DNA of 64,000 bases from Staphylococcus aureus (GTDB taxonomy: Bacteria; Bacillota; Bacilli; Staphylococcales; Staphylococcaceae): NCBI RefSeq assembly GCF_001027105.1, contig NZ_CP011526.1, positions 1,116,001 to 1,180,000 of the forward strand. The letters run 5' to 3'. Position numbers and translations under genes: made by a program. This document shows, piece after piece, positions 38,217-51,263 of the stretch (positions within the stretch are counted from its first letter, which is position 1; each line of letters begins with the position of its first letter). The notes under the pieces were generated by a model, which saw only the letters and a list, made by a program, of their open reading frames with translations, was not told the DNA's origin and ran no database searches.

Positions 38217-38240
38217 GTGGTGGATAGTGGGGAGATGTGG
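38217..38240 (+). promoter_or_regulatory. MraZ operator (three GTGG repeats at 10-bp period)
   Basis: GTGGTGGATA-GTGGGGAGAT-GTGG: three GTGG boxes start at 38217, 38227 and 38237. MraZ family repressors bind TGGG/GTG-type direct repeats with 10-bp periodicity upstream of their own gene. A TATAAA -10-like sequence at 38209 places the operator at the start of transcription, suited to repression. Confidence 0.75.
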
Positions 38241-38270
38241 TAAATTATATATAAGGTGAGGTGATAAAAA

Positions 38271-38702
38271 ATGTTCATGGGAGAATACGATCATCAATTA
38301 GATACAAAAGGACGTATGATTATACCGTCCAAGTTTCGTTATGACTTAAATGAGCGTTTTATTATCACAAGAGGCCTTGATAAATGTTTATTCGGTTACA
38401 CTCTAGACGAATGGCAACAGATTGAAGAGAAAATGAAAACCTTACCTATGACAAAAAAAGACGCACGTAAGTTTATGCGTATGTTCTTCTCTGGTGCTGT
38501 TGAAGTAGAACTTGATAAGCAAGGGCGTATTAACATCCCTCAAAACTTGAGGAAATACGCTAATTTAACTAAAGAATGTACAGTAATCGGTGTTTCAAAT
38601 CGTATTGAGATTTGGGATAGAGAAACTTGGAATGATTTCTATGAAGAATCTGAAGAAAGTTTCGAAGATATTGCTGAAGATTTAATAGATTTTGATTTTT
38701 AA
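38271..38702 (+). CDS. mraZ: transcriptional regulator MraZ
   Basis: 143-residue protein of two AbrB-like halves: [22 protein letters not shown] near the N terminus and [20 protein letters not shown] from about residue 77, each with the family's D-x-(K/Q)-G-R pattern. MraZ rings bind the repeats seen just upstream and control the division and wall cluster. AAGGTGAGGTG precedes the ATG. First gene of the dcw cluster. Confidence 0.95.
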
Positions 38703-38717
38703 AATGGAGGAATTGAA

Positions 38718-39653
38718 GTGTTTCATCATATCAGCGTTATGTTAAACGAAACCATTGATTATTTAAATGTAAAAGAAAATGGTGTGTACATTGACTGTAC
38801 GCTAGGTGGAGCGGGACATGCCCTTTATTTACTAAATCAATTAAATGACGACGGAAGATTAATAGCAATCGATCAAGACCAAACTGCAATTGATAATGCT
38901 AAAGAGGTATTAAAGGATCATTTGCATAAGGTGACTTTTGTTCATAGCAACTTCCGTGAATTAACTCAAATATTAAAAGACTTAAACATTGAAAAAGTAG
39001 ATGGAATTTATTACGACTTGGGTGTTTCAAGCCCACAACTCGACATTCCAGAACGAGGATTCAGTTATCACCATGACGCAACATTAGACATGCGTATGGA
39101 CCAAACACAAGAACTAACAGCATATGAAATTGTTAACAATTGGTCATATGAAGCGTTAGTGAAGATTTTTTATCGCTATGGCGAGGAGAAATTTTCAAAA
39201 CAGATAGCTCGAAGAATCGAAGCACATCGCGAACAACAACCAATAACAACAACATTAGAATTAGTTGACATTATAAAAGAAGGTATTCCTGCAAAAGCAA
39301 GAAGAAAAGGCGGACATCCTGCAAAACGAGTATTTCAAGCACTACGAATTGCAGTAAACGATGAATTGTCAGCTTTTGAAGATTCAATAGAACAAGCGAT
39401 TGAATTAGTGAAAGTAGATGGCAGGATTTCGGTAATCACTTTCCATTCTTTAGAAGATCGTTTATGTAAACAGGTGTTCCAAGAATATGAAAAAGGTCCA
39501 GAGGTACCAAGAGGATTACCAGTTATACCAGAAGCATATACACCTAAGTTAAAGCGTGTTAATCGTAAACCGATTACCGCTACAGAAGAAGATTTAGATG
39601 ACAATAACAGAGCACGAAGCGCGAAATTACGTGTAGCTGAAATACTTAAATAA
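38718..39653 (+). CDS. rsmH: 16S rRNA m4C1402 methyltransferase RsmH
   Basis: 311-residue SAM-dependent methyltransferase (MraW) acting on cytosine 1402 of 16S rRNA. SAM motif [17 protein letters not shown], then [10 protein letters not shown], catalytic-site segment [12 protein letters not shown] and [14 protein letters not shown] start with AATGGAGG upstream. Second gene of the dcw cluster and usually cotranscribed with mraZ. Confidence 0.95.
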
Positions 39654-39666
39654 GGAGCAATTTATA

Positions 39667-40068
39667 ATGGCTGTAGAAAAAGTGTACCAACCATATGACG
39701 AACAAGTTTATAATAGTATACCGAAGCAACAACCACAAACTAAGCCCGAAAAGAAGACTGTTTCGAGAAAAGTGGTTGTACAATTAACTAAATTTGAAAA
39801 AGTTTTATACATAACTTTGATTACTGTAATTGCTATGTTAAGTATTTATATGCTATCTTTAAAAATGGATGCGTATGATACGCGAGGAAAGATTGCAGAT
39901 TTAGATTATAAAATAGATAAACAATCAAGTGAAAACAGTGCTTTACAATCTGAAATCAAAAAGAATTCTTCTTATGAACGCATATACGAAAAGGCTAAGA
40001 AACAGGGGATGAGCCTTGAGAACGATAATGTAAAGGTAGTGCGTAGTAATGGCGAAGCAAAAAATTAA
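39667..40068 (+). CDS. ftsL: cell division protein FtsL
   Basis: 133-residue bitopic divisome protein: cytoplasmic charged N terminus (1-50), one membrane helix (VLYITLITVIAMLSIYMLSL, about 57-76), and an extracellular coiled coil (DLDYKIDKQSSENSALQSEIKKNSSYERIYEKAKKQG). It partners DivIB and DivIC. The 3' end overlaps the start of the PBP1 gene by 20 bases. Confidence 0.92.
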   Translation: MAVEKVYQPYDEQVYNSIPKQQPQTKPEKKTVSRKVVVQLTKFEKVLYITLITVIAMLSIYMLSLKMDAYDTRGKIADLDYKIDKQSSENSALQSEIKKNSSYERIYEKAKKQGMSLENDNVKVVRSNGEAKN

Positions 40069-42283
40069 AATTAAAAAAAATAAAATAGGGGCAGTCCTAC
40101 TTGTTGGTTTATTCGGACTGCTCTTTTTTATATTGGTTTTAAGAATTTCATATATCATGATTACTGGACATTCTAATGGTCAAGATTTAGTCATGAAGGC
40201 AAATGAAAAGTATTTAGTTAAGAATGCACAACAACCAGAACGAGGAAAGATATATGATCGTAATGGTAAAGTGCTAGCAGAAGATGTAGAAAGATATAAA
40301 CTTGTTGCAGTAATAGATAAAAAGGCGAGTGCCAATTCTAAAAAACCTAGGCATGTAGTTGATAAAAAAGAGACTGCAAAGAAATTATCTACAGTCATTA
40401 ATATGAAGCCAGAGGAAATTGAAAAGAGACTTAGTCAAAAGAAAGCTTTCCAAATTGAATTTGGACGCAAAGGAACAAATTTAACGTATCAGGACAAATT
40501 GAAAATAGAGAAAATGAATTTGCCTGGTATTTCTTTATTGCCTGAAACAGAACGCTTTTATCCAAATGGCAATTTTGCATCACACTTAATTGGTAGAGCT
40601 CAGAAAAATCCGGATACTGGTGAACTTAAAGGTGCACTTGGAGTTGAAAAGATTTTTGATAGTTATTTAAGTGGATCTAAAGGATCATTGAGATATATTC
40701 ATGATATTTGGGGATATATCGCACCAAATACTAAAAAAGAGAAGCAGCCTAAACGTGGTGATGATGTCCATTTAACAATCGATTCAAATATTCAAGTATT
40801 TGTTGAAGAAGCTTTAGATGGCATGGTTGAAAGATACCAGCCGAAAGATTTATTTGCGGTTGTCATGGATGCCAAAACTGGAGAAATTTTAGCATACAGT
40901 CAGCGACCAACATTTAATCCTGAAACTGGTAAAGACTTTGGTAAAAAGTGGGCAAATGACCTTTATCAAAACACATACGAGCCTGGATCAACATTTAAAT
41001 CATATGGGTTAGCAGCTGCTATTCAAGAAGGTGCTTTTGATCCTGATAAGAAATATAAATCTGGACATAGAGATATTATGGGTTCACGTATTTCAGACTG
41101 GAATAGAGTCGGTTGGGGTGAAATCCCAATGTCACTCGGATTTACTTATTCATCTAATACATTGATGATGCATTTACAAGATTTAGTTGGTGCAGACAAA
41201 ATGAAATCTTGGTATGAACGATTTGGATTTGGAAAATCAACTAAAGGTATGTTTGATGGAGAAGCACCTGGTCAAATTGGATGGAGTAATGAGTTGCAAC
41301 AAAAAACGTCATCATTTGGTCAATCGACAACAGTAACACCTGTTCAAATGTTACAAGCGCAATCAGCGTTCTTTAATGATGGTAATATGTTAAAACCATG
41401 GTTTGTGAATAGCGTTGAAAATCCTGTTAGTAAAAGACAATTTTATAAAGGGCAAAAACAAATCGCAGGCAAACCAATAACAAAAGATACTGCTGAAAAA
41501 GTTGAAAAGCAATTGGATTTAGTTGTGAATAGTAAGAAGAGTCACGCTGCAAACTATCGTATTGATGGTTATGAGGTCGAAGGTAAGACTGGTACAGCAC
41601 AAGTCGCTGCACCTAATGGTGGTGGATACGTTAAAGGTCCAAACCCATATTTTGTAAGTTTTATGGGTGACGCGCCGAAGAAAAATCCTAAAGTTATTGT
41701 ATACGCTGGTATGAGCTTGGCACAAAAAAATGACCAAGAAGCTTATGAATTAGGTGTTAGTAAAGCGTTTAAACCAATAATGGAAAATACTTTGAAATAT
41801 TTAAATGTAGGTAAATCAAAAGATGACACATCTAATGCAGAGTATAGTAAAGTGCCAGATGTTGAAGGTCAAGACAAACAAAAAGCTATTGATAATGTGA
41901 GTGCAAAATCATTAGAACCAGTTACTATTGGTTCTGGCACACAAATAAAAGCACAATCTATAAAAGCAGGGAATAAAGTCTTACCTCATAGTAAAGTACT
42001 GTTATTAACAGATGGAGACTTAACTATGCCTGACATGTCAGGATGGACGAAAGAAGATGTCATTGCTTTTGAAAACCTAACAAATATTAAAGTAAATTTA
42101 AAAGGTAGCGGTTTTGTGTCCCACCAATCAATTAGTAAGGGACAAAAACTTACTGAAAAAGATAAAATAGACGTAGAATTTTCATCAGAGAATGTAGACA
42201 GCAATTCGACGAATAATTCTGATTCAAATTCAGATGATAAGAAGAAATCTGACAGTAAAACTGACAAGGATAAGTCGGACTAA
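40049..42283 (+). CDS. pbp1: penicillin-binding protein 1, divisome transpeptidase
   Basis: 744-residue class B PBP that crosslinks septal peptidoglycan. One N-terminal membrane anchor (AVLLVGLFGLLFFILVL), a dimerisation domain with RGKIYDRNGKVLAED, and a transpeptidase domain with STFK (active Ser near residue 314), SSN (TYSSNTLM) and KTGTA. Two PASTA domains follow (about 597-715), then an S/D/K-rich tail that is low complexity. The start overlaps ftsL. The clear active-site motifs mark an ordinary beta-lactam target. Confidence 0.96.
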   Translation: MAKQKIKIKKNKIGAVLLVGLFGLLFFILVLRISYIMITGHSNGQDLVMKANEKYLVKNAQQPERGKIYDRNGKVLAEDVERYKLVAVIDKKASANSKKPRHVVDKKETAKKLSTVINMKPEEIEKRLSQKKAFQIEFGRKGTNLTYQDKLKIEKMNLPGISLLPETERFYPNGNFASHLIGRAQKNPDTGELKGALGVEKIFDSYLSGSKGSLRYIHDIWGYIAPNTKKEKQPKRGDDVHLTIDSNIQVFVEEALDGMVERYQPKDLFAVVMDAKTGEILAYSQRPTFNPETGKDFGKKWANDLYQNTYEPGSTFKSYGLAAAIQEGAFDPDKKYKSGHRDIMGSRISDWNRVGWGEIPMSLGFTYSSNTLMMHLQDLVGADKMKSWYERFGFGKSTKGMFDGEAPGQIGWSNELQQKTSSFGQSTTVTPVQMLQAQSAFFNDGNMLKPWFVNSVENPVSKRQFYKGQKQIAGKPITKDTAEKVEKQLDLVVNSKKSHAANYRIDGYEVEGKTGTAQVAAPNGGGYVKGPNPYFVSFMGDAPKKNPKVIVYAGMSLAQKNDQEAYELGVSKAFKPIMENTLKYLNVGKSKDDTSNAEYSKVPDVEGQDKQKAIDNVSAKSLEPVTIGSGTQIKAQSIKAGNKVLPHSKVLLLTDGDLTMPDMSGWTKEDVIAFENLTNIKVNLKGSGFVSHQSISKGQKLTEKDKIDVEFSSENVDSNSTNNSDSNSDDKKKSDSKTDKDKSD

Positions 42284-42574
42284 CAAGAATGGCTACATTA
42301 AATTAGGATGTATTGTCACTATTTGTTTTTACTAAAGTAATGCTGTGATAGAAAACAACATCTTCATTTAATCTTTATAAATAAGTGTTGATAGAGAATT
42401 TTAAGGTAGACGAGGTCAGATTAACTTGTTTGTTATAGGCAAACTTTTTATACTGGCCTCTTATGCCGTAAAAAAGAAAAATTATAAATTTTGATTACAA
42501 CTTTGTTTATTTAATTGAAAAATTGATAATATATTAGTGGTTAAAAAAGTCTGGATTAAGAAGAGGAGATAGTT

Positions 42575-43540
42575 ATGATTTTTGTATATGCGTTATTAGC
42601 GCTAGTGATTACATTTGTTTTGGTACCTGTTTTAATACCTACATTAAAAAGGATGAAATTTGGTCAAAGTATTCGAGAAGAAGGTCCACAAAGCCATATG
42701 AAGAAGACTGGTACACCAACGATGGGTGGACTAACATTTCTATTAAGTATTGTGATAACGTCTTTGGTGGCTATTATATTTGTAGATCAAGCTAATCCAA
42801 TCATACTGTTATTATTTGTGACGATTGGTTTTGGGTTAATTGGTTTTATAGATGATTATATTATTGTTGTTAAAAAGAATAACCAAGGTTTAACAAGTAA
42901 ACAGAAGTTTTTGGCGCAAATTGGTATTGCGATTATATTCTTTGTTTTAAGTAATGTGTTTCATTTGGTGAATTTTTCTACGAGCATACATATTCCATTT
43001 ACGAATGTAGCAATCCCACTATCATTTGCATATGTTATTTTCATTGTTTTTTGGCAAGTAGGTTTTTCTAATGCAGTAAATTTAACAGATGGTTTAGATG
43101 GATTAGCAACTGGACTGTCAATTATCGGATTTACAATGTATGCCATCATGAGCTTTGTGTTAGGAGAAACGGCAATTGGTATTTTCTGTATCATTATGTT
43201 GTTTGCACTTTTAGGATTTTTACCATATAACATTAACCCTGCTAAAGTGTTTATGGGAGATACAGGTAGCTTAGCTTTAGGTGGTATATTTGCTACCATT
43301 TCAATCATGCTTAATCAGGAATTATCATTAATTTTTATAGGTTTAGTATTCGTAATTGAAACATTATCTGTTATGTTACAAGTCGCTAGCTTTAAATTGA
43401 CTGGAAAGCGTATATTTAAAATGAGTCCGATTCATCATCATTTTGAATTGATAGGATGGAGCGAATGGAAAGTAGTTACAGTATTTTGGGCTGTTGGTCT
43501 GATTTCAGGTTTAATCGGTTTATGGATTGGAGTGCATTAA
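42575..43540 (+). CDS. mraY: phospho-N-acetylmuramoyl-pentapeptide-transferase
   Basis: 321-residue integral membrane enzyme that makes lipid I from UDP-MurNAc-pentapeptide and undecaprenyl phosphate. Ten hydrophobic segments. Signature sites: [23 protein letters not shown] (DD pair), [24 protein letters not shown], and the histidine cluster [21 protein letters not shown] precedes the ATG. The 290-base gap before it contains a GAGG..CCTC-type hairpin near 42411-42462 that may be an attenuator. Confidence 0.96.
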
Positions 43541-43541
43541 G

Positions 43542-44891
43542 ATGCTTAATTATACAGGGTTAGAAAATAAAAATGTATTAGTTGTCGGTTTGGCAAAAAG
43601 TGGTTATGAAGCAGCTAAATTATTAAGTAAATTAGGTGCGAATGTAACTGTCAATGATGGAAAAGACTTATCACAAGATGCTCATGCAAAAGATTTAGAA
43701 TCTATGGGCATTTCTGTTGTAAGTGGAAGTCATCCATTAACGTTGCTTGATAATAATCCAATAATTGTTAAAAATCCTGGAATACCTTATACAGTATCTA
43801 TTATTGATGAAGCAGTGAAACGAGGTTTGAAAATTTTAACAGAAGTTGAGTTAAGTTATCTAATCTCTGAAGCACCAATCATAGCTGTAACGGGTACAAA
43901 TGGTAAAACGACAGTTACTTCTCTAATTGGAGATATGTTTAAAAAAAGTCGCTTAACTGGAAGATTATCCGGCAATATTGGTTATGTTGCATCTAAAGTA
44001 GCACAAGAAGTAAAGCCTACAGATTATTTAGTTACAGAGTTGTCGTCATTCCAGTTACTTGGAATCGAAAAGTATAAACCACACATTGCTATAATTACTA
44101 ACATTTATTCGGCGCATCTAGATTACCATGAAAATTTAGAAAACTATCAAAATGCTAAAAAGCAAATATATAAAAATCAAACGGAAGAGGATTATTTGAT
44201 TTGTAATTATCATCAAAGACAAGTGATAGAGTCGGAAGAATTAAAAGCTAAGACATTGTATTTCTCAACTCAACAAGAAGTTGATGGTATTTATATTAAA
44301 GATGGTTTTATCGTTTATAAAGGTGTTCGTATTATTAACACTGAAGATCTAGTATTGCCTGGTGAACATAATTTAGAAAATATATTAGCAGCTGTGCTTG
44401 CTTGTATTTTAGCTGGTGTACCTATTAAAGCAATTATTGATAGTTTAACTACATTTTCAGGAATAGAGCATAGATTGCAATATGTTGGTACTAATAGAAC
44501 TAATAAATATTATAATGATTCCAAAGCAACAAACACGCTAGCAACACAGTTTGCCTTAAATTCATTTAATCAACCAATCATTTGGTTATGTGGTGGTTTG
44601 GATCGAGGGAATGAATTTGACGAACTCATTCCTTATATGGAAAATGTTCGCGCGATGGTTGTATTCGGACAAACGAAAGCTAAGTTTGCTAAACTAGGTA
44701 ATAGTCAAGGGAAATCGGTCATTGAAGCGAACAATGTCGAAGACGCTGTTGATAAAGTACAAGATATTATAGAACCAAATGATGTTGTATTATTGTCACC
44801 TGCTTGTGCGAGTTGGGATCAATATAGTACTTTTGAAGAGCGTGGAGAGAAATTTATTGAAAGATTCCGTGCCCATTTACCATCTTATTAA
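43542..44891 (+). CDS. murD: UDP-N-acetylmuramoylalanine--D-glutamate ligase
   Basis: 449-residue cytosolic Mur ligase adding D-glutamate to UDP-MurNAc-Ala. N-terminal Rossmann-like part ([17 protein letters not shown]), ATP-binding [14 protein letters not shown] near residue 117, and C-terminal [15 protein letters not shown]. The ATG at 43542 lies one base after the mraY stop, with GGAGTG within the mraY 3' end as ribosome site. The D-glutamate used is made by MurI, encoded at 14.3 kb. Confidence 0.95.
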
Positions 44892-44906
44892 AGGGTGTGA
44901 GTATTG

Positions 44907-46226
44907 ATGGATGATAAAACGAAGAACGATCAACAAGAATCAAATGAAGATAAAGATGAATTAGAATTATTTACGAGGAATACATCTAAGAAAAGACGGC
45001 AAAGAAAAAGATCAAAGGCTACACATTTTTCTAATCAAAATAAAGATGATACATCTCAACAAGCTGATTTTGATGAAGAAATTTACTTGATAAATAAAGA
45101 CTTCAAAAAAGAAGAAAGCAATGATAAAAATAATGATTCTGCTTCTAGTCATGCGAATGATAATAATATCGATGATTCTACAGACTCTAATATTGAAAAT
45201 GAGGATTATAGATATAATCAAGAAATTGACGACCAAAATGAATCGAATGTAATTTCAGTCGACAACGAACAACCTCAATCAGCTCCTAAAGAACAAAATA
45301 GCGACTCGATTGATGAGGAAACAGTAACGAAAAAAGAACGAAAAAGTAAAGTAACACAATTAAAGCCATTAACACTTGAAGAAAAGCGGAAGTTAAGACG
45401 TAAGCGACAAAAGCGAATCCAATACAGTGTTATTACAATATTGGTATTGTTGATTGCTGTTATATTAATTTACATGTTTTCACCACTTAGTAAAATTGCG
45501 CATGTAAATATAAATGGAAATAATCACGTTAGTACTTCAAAGATAAACAAAGTTTTAGGTGTTAAAAATGATTCAAGGATGTATACGTTTAGTAAAAAAA
45601 ATGCTATTAATGATCTCGAAGAGAATCCATTAATCAAAAGTGTTGAGATACACAAGCAATTACCAAACACATTAAACGTAGATATCACAGAAAATGAAAT
45701 TATTGCTTTAGTGAAATATAAAGGTAAATATTTACCTTTATTAGAAAATGGTAAATTGCTTAAAGGTTCAAATGATGTCAAAATTAATGATGCACCTGTC
45801 ATGGATGGTTTCAAAGGTACAAAAGAAGATGATATGATTAAGGCGTTATCTGAAATGACACCTGAAGTTAGACGATATATTGCCGAAGTGACATACGCCC
45901 CAAGTAAAAACAAACAAAGCAGAATTGAATTGTTTACGACAGATGGACTTCAAGTAATCGGTGATATTTCGACGATATCTAAGAAAATGAAATATTATCC
46001 GCAGATGTCACAATCATTATCAAGGGATAGTTCGGGTAAACTAAAAACACGAGGCTATATTGATTTATCAGTCGGTGCTTCATTTATCCCATACCGTGGA
46101 AACACGTCTAGTCAATCAGAAAGCGATAAAAATGTGACTAAATCATCTCAAGAGGAAAATCAAGCAAAAGAAGAATTACAAAGCGTTTTAAACAAAATTA
46201 ACAAACAATCAAGTAAGAATAATTAA
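44907..46226 (+). CDS. divIB: cell division protein DivIB (FtsQ)
   Basis: 439-residue bitopic divisome protein. A long, very acidic and Asn/Asp/Lys-rich cytoplasmic part (1-170), one membrane helix (VITILVLLIAVILIYMF, about 174-192), an extracellular POTRA domain beginning IAHVNINGNNHVS, then a beta domain and a disordered Ser/Gln/Lys tail. ATG at 44907 follows GGGTGTGAG; the in-frame TTG three bases upstream is less likely. Confidence 0.93.
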   Translation: MDDKTKNDQQESNEDKDELELFTRNTSKKRRQRKRSKATHFSNQNKDDTSQQADFDEEIYLINKDFKKEESNDKNNDSASSHANDNNIDDSTDSNIENEDYRYNQEIDDQNESNVISVDNEQPQSAPKEQNSDSIDEETVTKKERKSKVTQLKPLTLEEKRKLRRKRQKRIQYSVITILVLLIAVILIYMFSPLSKIAHVNINGNNHVSTSKINKVLGVKNDSRMYTFSKKNAINDLEENPLIKSVEIHKQLPNTLNVDITENEIIALVKYKGKYLPLLENGKLLKGSNDVKINDAPVMDGFKGTKEDDMIKALSEMTPEVRRYIAEVTYAPSKNKQSRIELFTTDGLQVIGDISTISKKMKYYPQMSQSLSRDSSGKLKTRGYIDLSVGASFIPYRGNTSSQSESDKNVTKSSQEENQAKEELQSVLNKINKQSSKNN

Positions 46227-46310
46227 AAAATTTTGATATTGTCTATGTTTATAGTTCACAAGCCATTCAACGTATTGTAAACTAAGGATAGTGTATTTTT
46301 TTAATAGTAA

Positions 46311-47744
<1,434 letters not shown>

Positions 47745-47776
47745 TTATTGGCCAATAAAACTAGGAGGAAATTTAA

Positions 47777-48949
47777 ATGTTAGAATTTGAACAAGGATTT
47801 AATCATTTAGCGACTTTAAAGGTCATTGGTGTAGGTGGTGGCGGTAACAACGCCGTAAACCGAATGATTGACCACGGAATGAATAATGTTGAATTTATCG
47901 CTATCAACACAGACGGTCAAGCTTTAAACTTATCTAAAGCTGAATCTAAAATCCAAATCGGTGAAAAATTAACACGTGGTTTAGGAGCAGGAGCTAATCC
48001 TGAAATCGGTAAAAAAGCTGCAGAGGAATCTCGTGAACAAATTGAAGATGCAATCCAAGGTGCAGACATGGTATTTGTTACTTCTGGTATGGGTGGCGGA
48101 ACTGGTACTGGTGCAGCACCAGTCGTTGCTAAAATTGCAAAAGAAATGGGCGCATTAACTGTTGGTGTTGTAACTCGTCCATTTAGTTTTGAAGGACGTA
48201 AACGTCAAACTCAAGCTGCTGCTGGAGTAGAAGCTATGAAAGCTGCAGTAGATACATTAATCGTTATACCAAATGACCGTTTATTAGATATCGTTGACAA
48301 ATCTACGCCAATGATGGAAGCATTTAAAGAAGCTGACAACGTGTTACGCCAAGGTGTACAAGGTATCTCAGACTTAATCGCTGTTTCTGGTGAAGTAAAC
48401 TTAGACTTTGCAGACGTTAAGACAATTATGTCTAACCAAGGTTCTGCATTAATGGGTATTGGTGTTTCTTCTGGTGAAAATAGAGCGGTAGAAGCTGCTA
48501 AAAAAGCAATCTCTTCTCCATTACTTGAAACATCTATCGTTGGTGCACAAGGTGTGCTTATGAATATTACTGGTGGCGAGTCATTGTCATTATTTGAAGC
48601 ACAAGAGGCTGCTGATATTGTCCAAGATGCTGCAGATGAAGACGTTAATATGATTTTCGGTACAGTTATTAATCCTGAATTACAAGATGAGATTGTTGTA
48701 ACAGTTATTGCAACTGGTTTTGATGACAAACCAACATCACATGGTCGTAAATCTGGTAGCACTGGATTCGGAACAAGCGTAAATACTTCTAGCAATGCAA
48801 CTTCTAAAGATGAATCATTCACTTCAAATTCATCAAATGCACAAGCAACTGATAGTGTAAGTGAAAGAACACATACAACTAAAGAAGATGATATTCCTAG
48901 CTTCATTAGAAATAGAGAAGAAAGACGTTCAAGAAGAACAAGACGTTAA
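47777..48949 (+). CDS. ftsZ: cell division protein FtsZ
   Basis: 390-residue tubulin-like GTPase that forms the division ring. Tubulin signature [13 protein letters not shown] near residue 104, N-terminal [14 protein letters not shown]7 loop [11 protein letters not shown], Ser/Thr-rich linker after 318, and C-terminal tail [20 protein letters not shown] that binds FtsA, EzrA and SepF. AGGAGGAAAT precedes the ATG. End of the dcw cluster; a perfect terminator follows. Confidence 0.98.
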
Positions 48950-48982
48950 TCGGTTAATATATATACACAAATAATTCAACAC

Positions 48983-49015
48983 AAATCATCAGATAACATA
49001 TCTGATGATTTTTTT
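48983..49015 (+). terminator. terminator of ftsZ
   Basis: AAATCATCAGAT/ATCTGATGATTT perfect 12-bp stem with T-run. The following 190 bases before pgeF hold only an AT-rich promoter region. Confidence 0.92.
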
Positions 49016-49208
49016 ACTAATTTTTAGAACATGTAGAAGGACATTTAAGTTTTTCAAAGTTATTAAAAGTGTTTAAGTATCGTGTGAAAATTAAGTCAAA
49101 AATTATTTGCGCAACATTTTAACTTTAAACATAAATGTTATATTATATAATTATTAACTTTGTACAGTTAGACGAAGATAATTTAAATGAAATGATGGTG
49201 ACGATCGA

Positions 49209-50000
49209 GTGAATGATAATTTTAAAAAGCAACCGCATCATTTAATATATGAAGAGTTATTACAACAAGGTATTACTCTAGGTATTACAACTAGAGGAGA
49301 TGGTTTAAGTGACTATCCTAAAAATGCTTTTAATATGGCGAGATATATTGATGATCGCCCATATAATATTACTCAACATCAATTGCAATTAGCTGAAGAA
49401 ATTGCGTTTGATAGAAAAAATTGGGTGTTTCCCATTCAAACACATGAAAATAAAGTCGCTTGTATTACAAAGGATGATATAGGCACAAATATAGACACTT
49501 TAACTGATGCGCTTCATGGTATTGATGCGATGTACACATATGATAGTAATGTCTTATTAACGATGTGTTATGCAGACTGTGTACCAGTATATTTTTATAG
49601 TACAAAACATCATTTTATTGCATTGGCGCATGCAGGTTGGCGTGGTACCTATACTGAAATTGTAAAAGAAGTGCTAAAACATGTGAACTTTGATTTGAAA
49701 GACTTACATGTCGTTATTGGACCATCTACATCATCAAGTTATGAAATTAATGATGATATTAAAAATAAATTTGAAACATTGCCAATTGATAGTGCCAACT
49801 ATATTGAAACTAGAGGACGAGATCGTCATGGTATTGATTTGAAAAAAGCCAATGCTGCATTATTAATTTATTATGGTGTTCCTAAAGAAAATATTTATAC
49901 GACAGCGTATGCTACATCTGAACATTTAGAATTATTTTTCTCTTATCGATTAGAAAAAGGTCAAACAGGACGCATGTTAGCATTCATTGGTCAACAGTAA
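49209..50000 (+). CDS. PgeF/YlmD-family protein (DUF152)
   Basis: 263-residue YfiH/YlmD-type protein. Family members have been described as peptidoglycan-editing factor and as purine nucleoside-processing enzymes. Metal-site residues are visible in [22 protein letters not shown] and [11 protein letters not shown], with [11 protein letters not shown] towards the C terminus. GTG start. First of the ylm group downstream of ftsZ, followed by ylmE after 17 bases. Confidence 0.88.
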   Translation: MNDNFKKQPHHLIYEELLQQGITLGITTRGDGLSDYPKNAFNMARYIDDRPYNITQHQLQLAEEIAFDRKNWVFPIQTHENKVACITKDDIGTNIDTLTDALHGIDAMYTYDSNVLLTMCYADCVPVYFYSTKHHFIALAHAGWRGTYTEIVKEVLKHVNFDLKDLHVVIGPSTSSSYEINDDIKNKFETLPIDSANYIETRGRDRHGIDLKKANAALLIYYGVPKENIYTTAYATSEHLELFFSYRLEKGQTGRMLAFIGQQ

Positions 50001-50017
50001 ACAAGGAGGAGATATGT

Positions 50018-50692
50018 TTGCGTGTGAAAGATAATTTACAACAAATCTCAACACAAATTAATGACAAAAGTGAAAAAAATAATTTTTCAACAAAACCAAA
50101 CGTGATTGCAGTTACAAAATATGTTACAATAGAGCGAGCTAAAGAAGCGTATGAGGCTGGAATAAGACATTTTGGTGAGAATAGATTGGAAGGCTTTTTT
50201 CAAAAGAAAGAAGCATTACCATCAGATGCGGTGATCCATTTTATAGGATCATTACAATCTCGAAAAGTTAAGGACGTTATAAACGACGTAGATTATTTCC
50301 ATGCTTTAGATCGATTGAGCTTAGCCAAAGAAATTAACAAACGTGCAGAACATAAAATTAAATGTTTCTTGCAAGTGAACGTTTCGGGAGAAGCTTCTAA
50401 ACATGGTATTGCTTTAGAAGATGTTGATCAGTTTATAGATGATCTTAAAAAATATGACAAAATCGAAATTGTAGGTTTAATGACGATGGCACCATTGACA
50501 GATGATGAAGCATATATTAGATCGTTATTTAAACAGTTACGTTTGAAAAAAGAAGAAATACAACGACTCAATTTAGAATATGCGCCTTGTGATGAATTAT
50601 CAATGGGAATGAGTAATGACTATCTTATTGCAGTTGAAGAAGGTGCGACGTTTGTTAGAATTGGGACTAAACTTGTAGGAGAAGAGGAGTGA
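50018..50692 (+). CDS. ylmE: YggS-family PLP-binding protein (YlmE)
   Basis: 224-residue pyridoxal phosphate homeostasis protein with an alanine racemase-like barrel. The PLP lysine lies in [20 protein letters not shown], followed by FGENRLEGF and the C-terminal [27 protein letters not shown] start after AGGAGGAG. The stop overlaps the sepF start by four bases. Confidence 0.92.
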
Positions 50693-51252
50693 GCCACTTG
50701 GCTTTAAAAGATTTATTTAGTGGATTTTTTGTAATAGATGATGAAGAGGAAGTAGAAGTACCTGACAAACAACAACAGGTAAATGAAGCGCCAGCAAAAG
50801 AGCAGTCACAACAAACAACAAAACAAAACGCAATCAAATCAGTCCCTCAAAAATCTGCATCAAGATATACAACAACGTCAGAAGAAAGGAATAACCGTAT
50901 GTCTAATTATTCAAAAAATAATTCACGTAATGTTGTAACTATGAACAATGCTACACCAAACAATGCATCACAAGAAAGTTCAAAAATGTGTTTATTCGAA
51001 CCACGTGTTTTTTCAGATACACAAGATATTGCTGATGAGCTTAAAAACCGCCGTGCGACACTTGTCAATTTACAACGTATTGATAAAGTATCAGCGAAAA
51101 GAATTATTGATTTTTTAAGCGGTACTGTTTATGCAATCGGTGGAGATATCCAACGTGTAGGTACTGATATTTTCTTATGTACGCCTGATAATGTGGAAGT
51201 AGCTGGAAGCATTACAGACCATATTGAAAATATGGAACATTCATTCGACTAA
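50689..51252 (+). CDS. sepF: cell division protein SepF
   Basis: 187-residue FtsZ-ring organiser that also reaches the membrane. N-terminal amphipathic helix ([15 protein letters not shown]), a Gln/Asn/Ser-rich disordered linker (25-95) and a globular C-terminal domain ([39 protein letters not shown]). GTG start within the end of ylmE, so coupled. Confidence 0.95.
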
Positions 51253-51263
51253 GGAGTTAACAT

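Noticed and set aside
48211..48906. 231-codon minus-strand frame inside ftsZ
   Set aside because: Antisense shadow of ftsZ caused by its codon bias; ftsZ itself is certain and fills the region.
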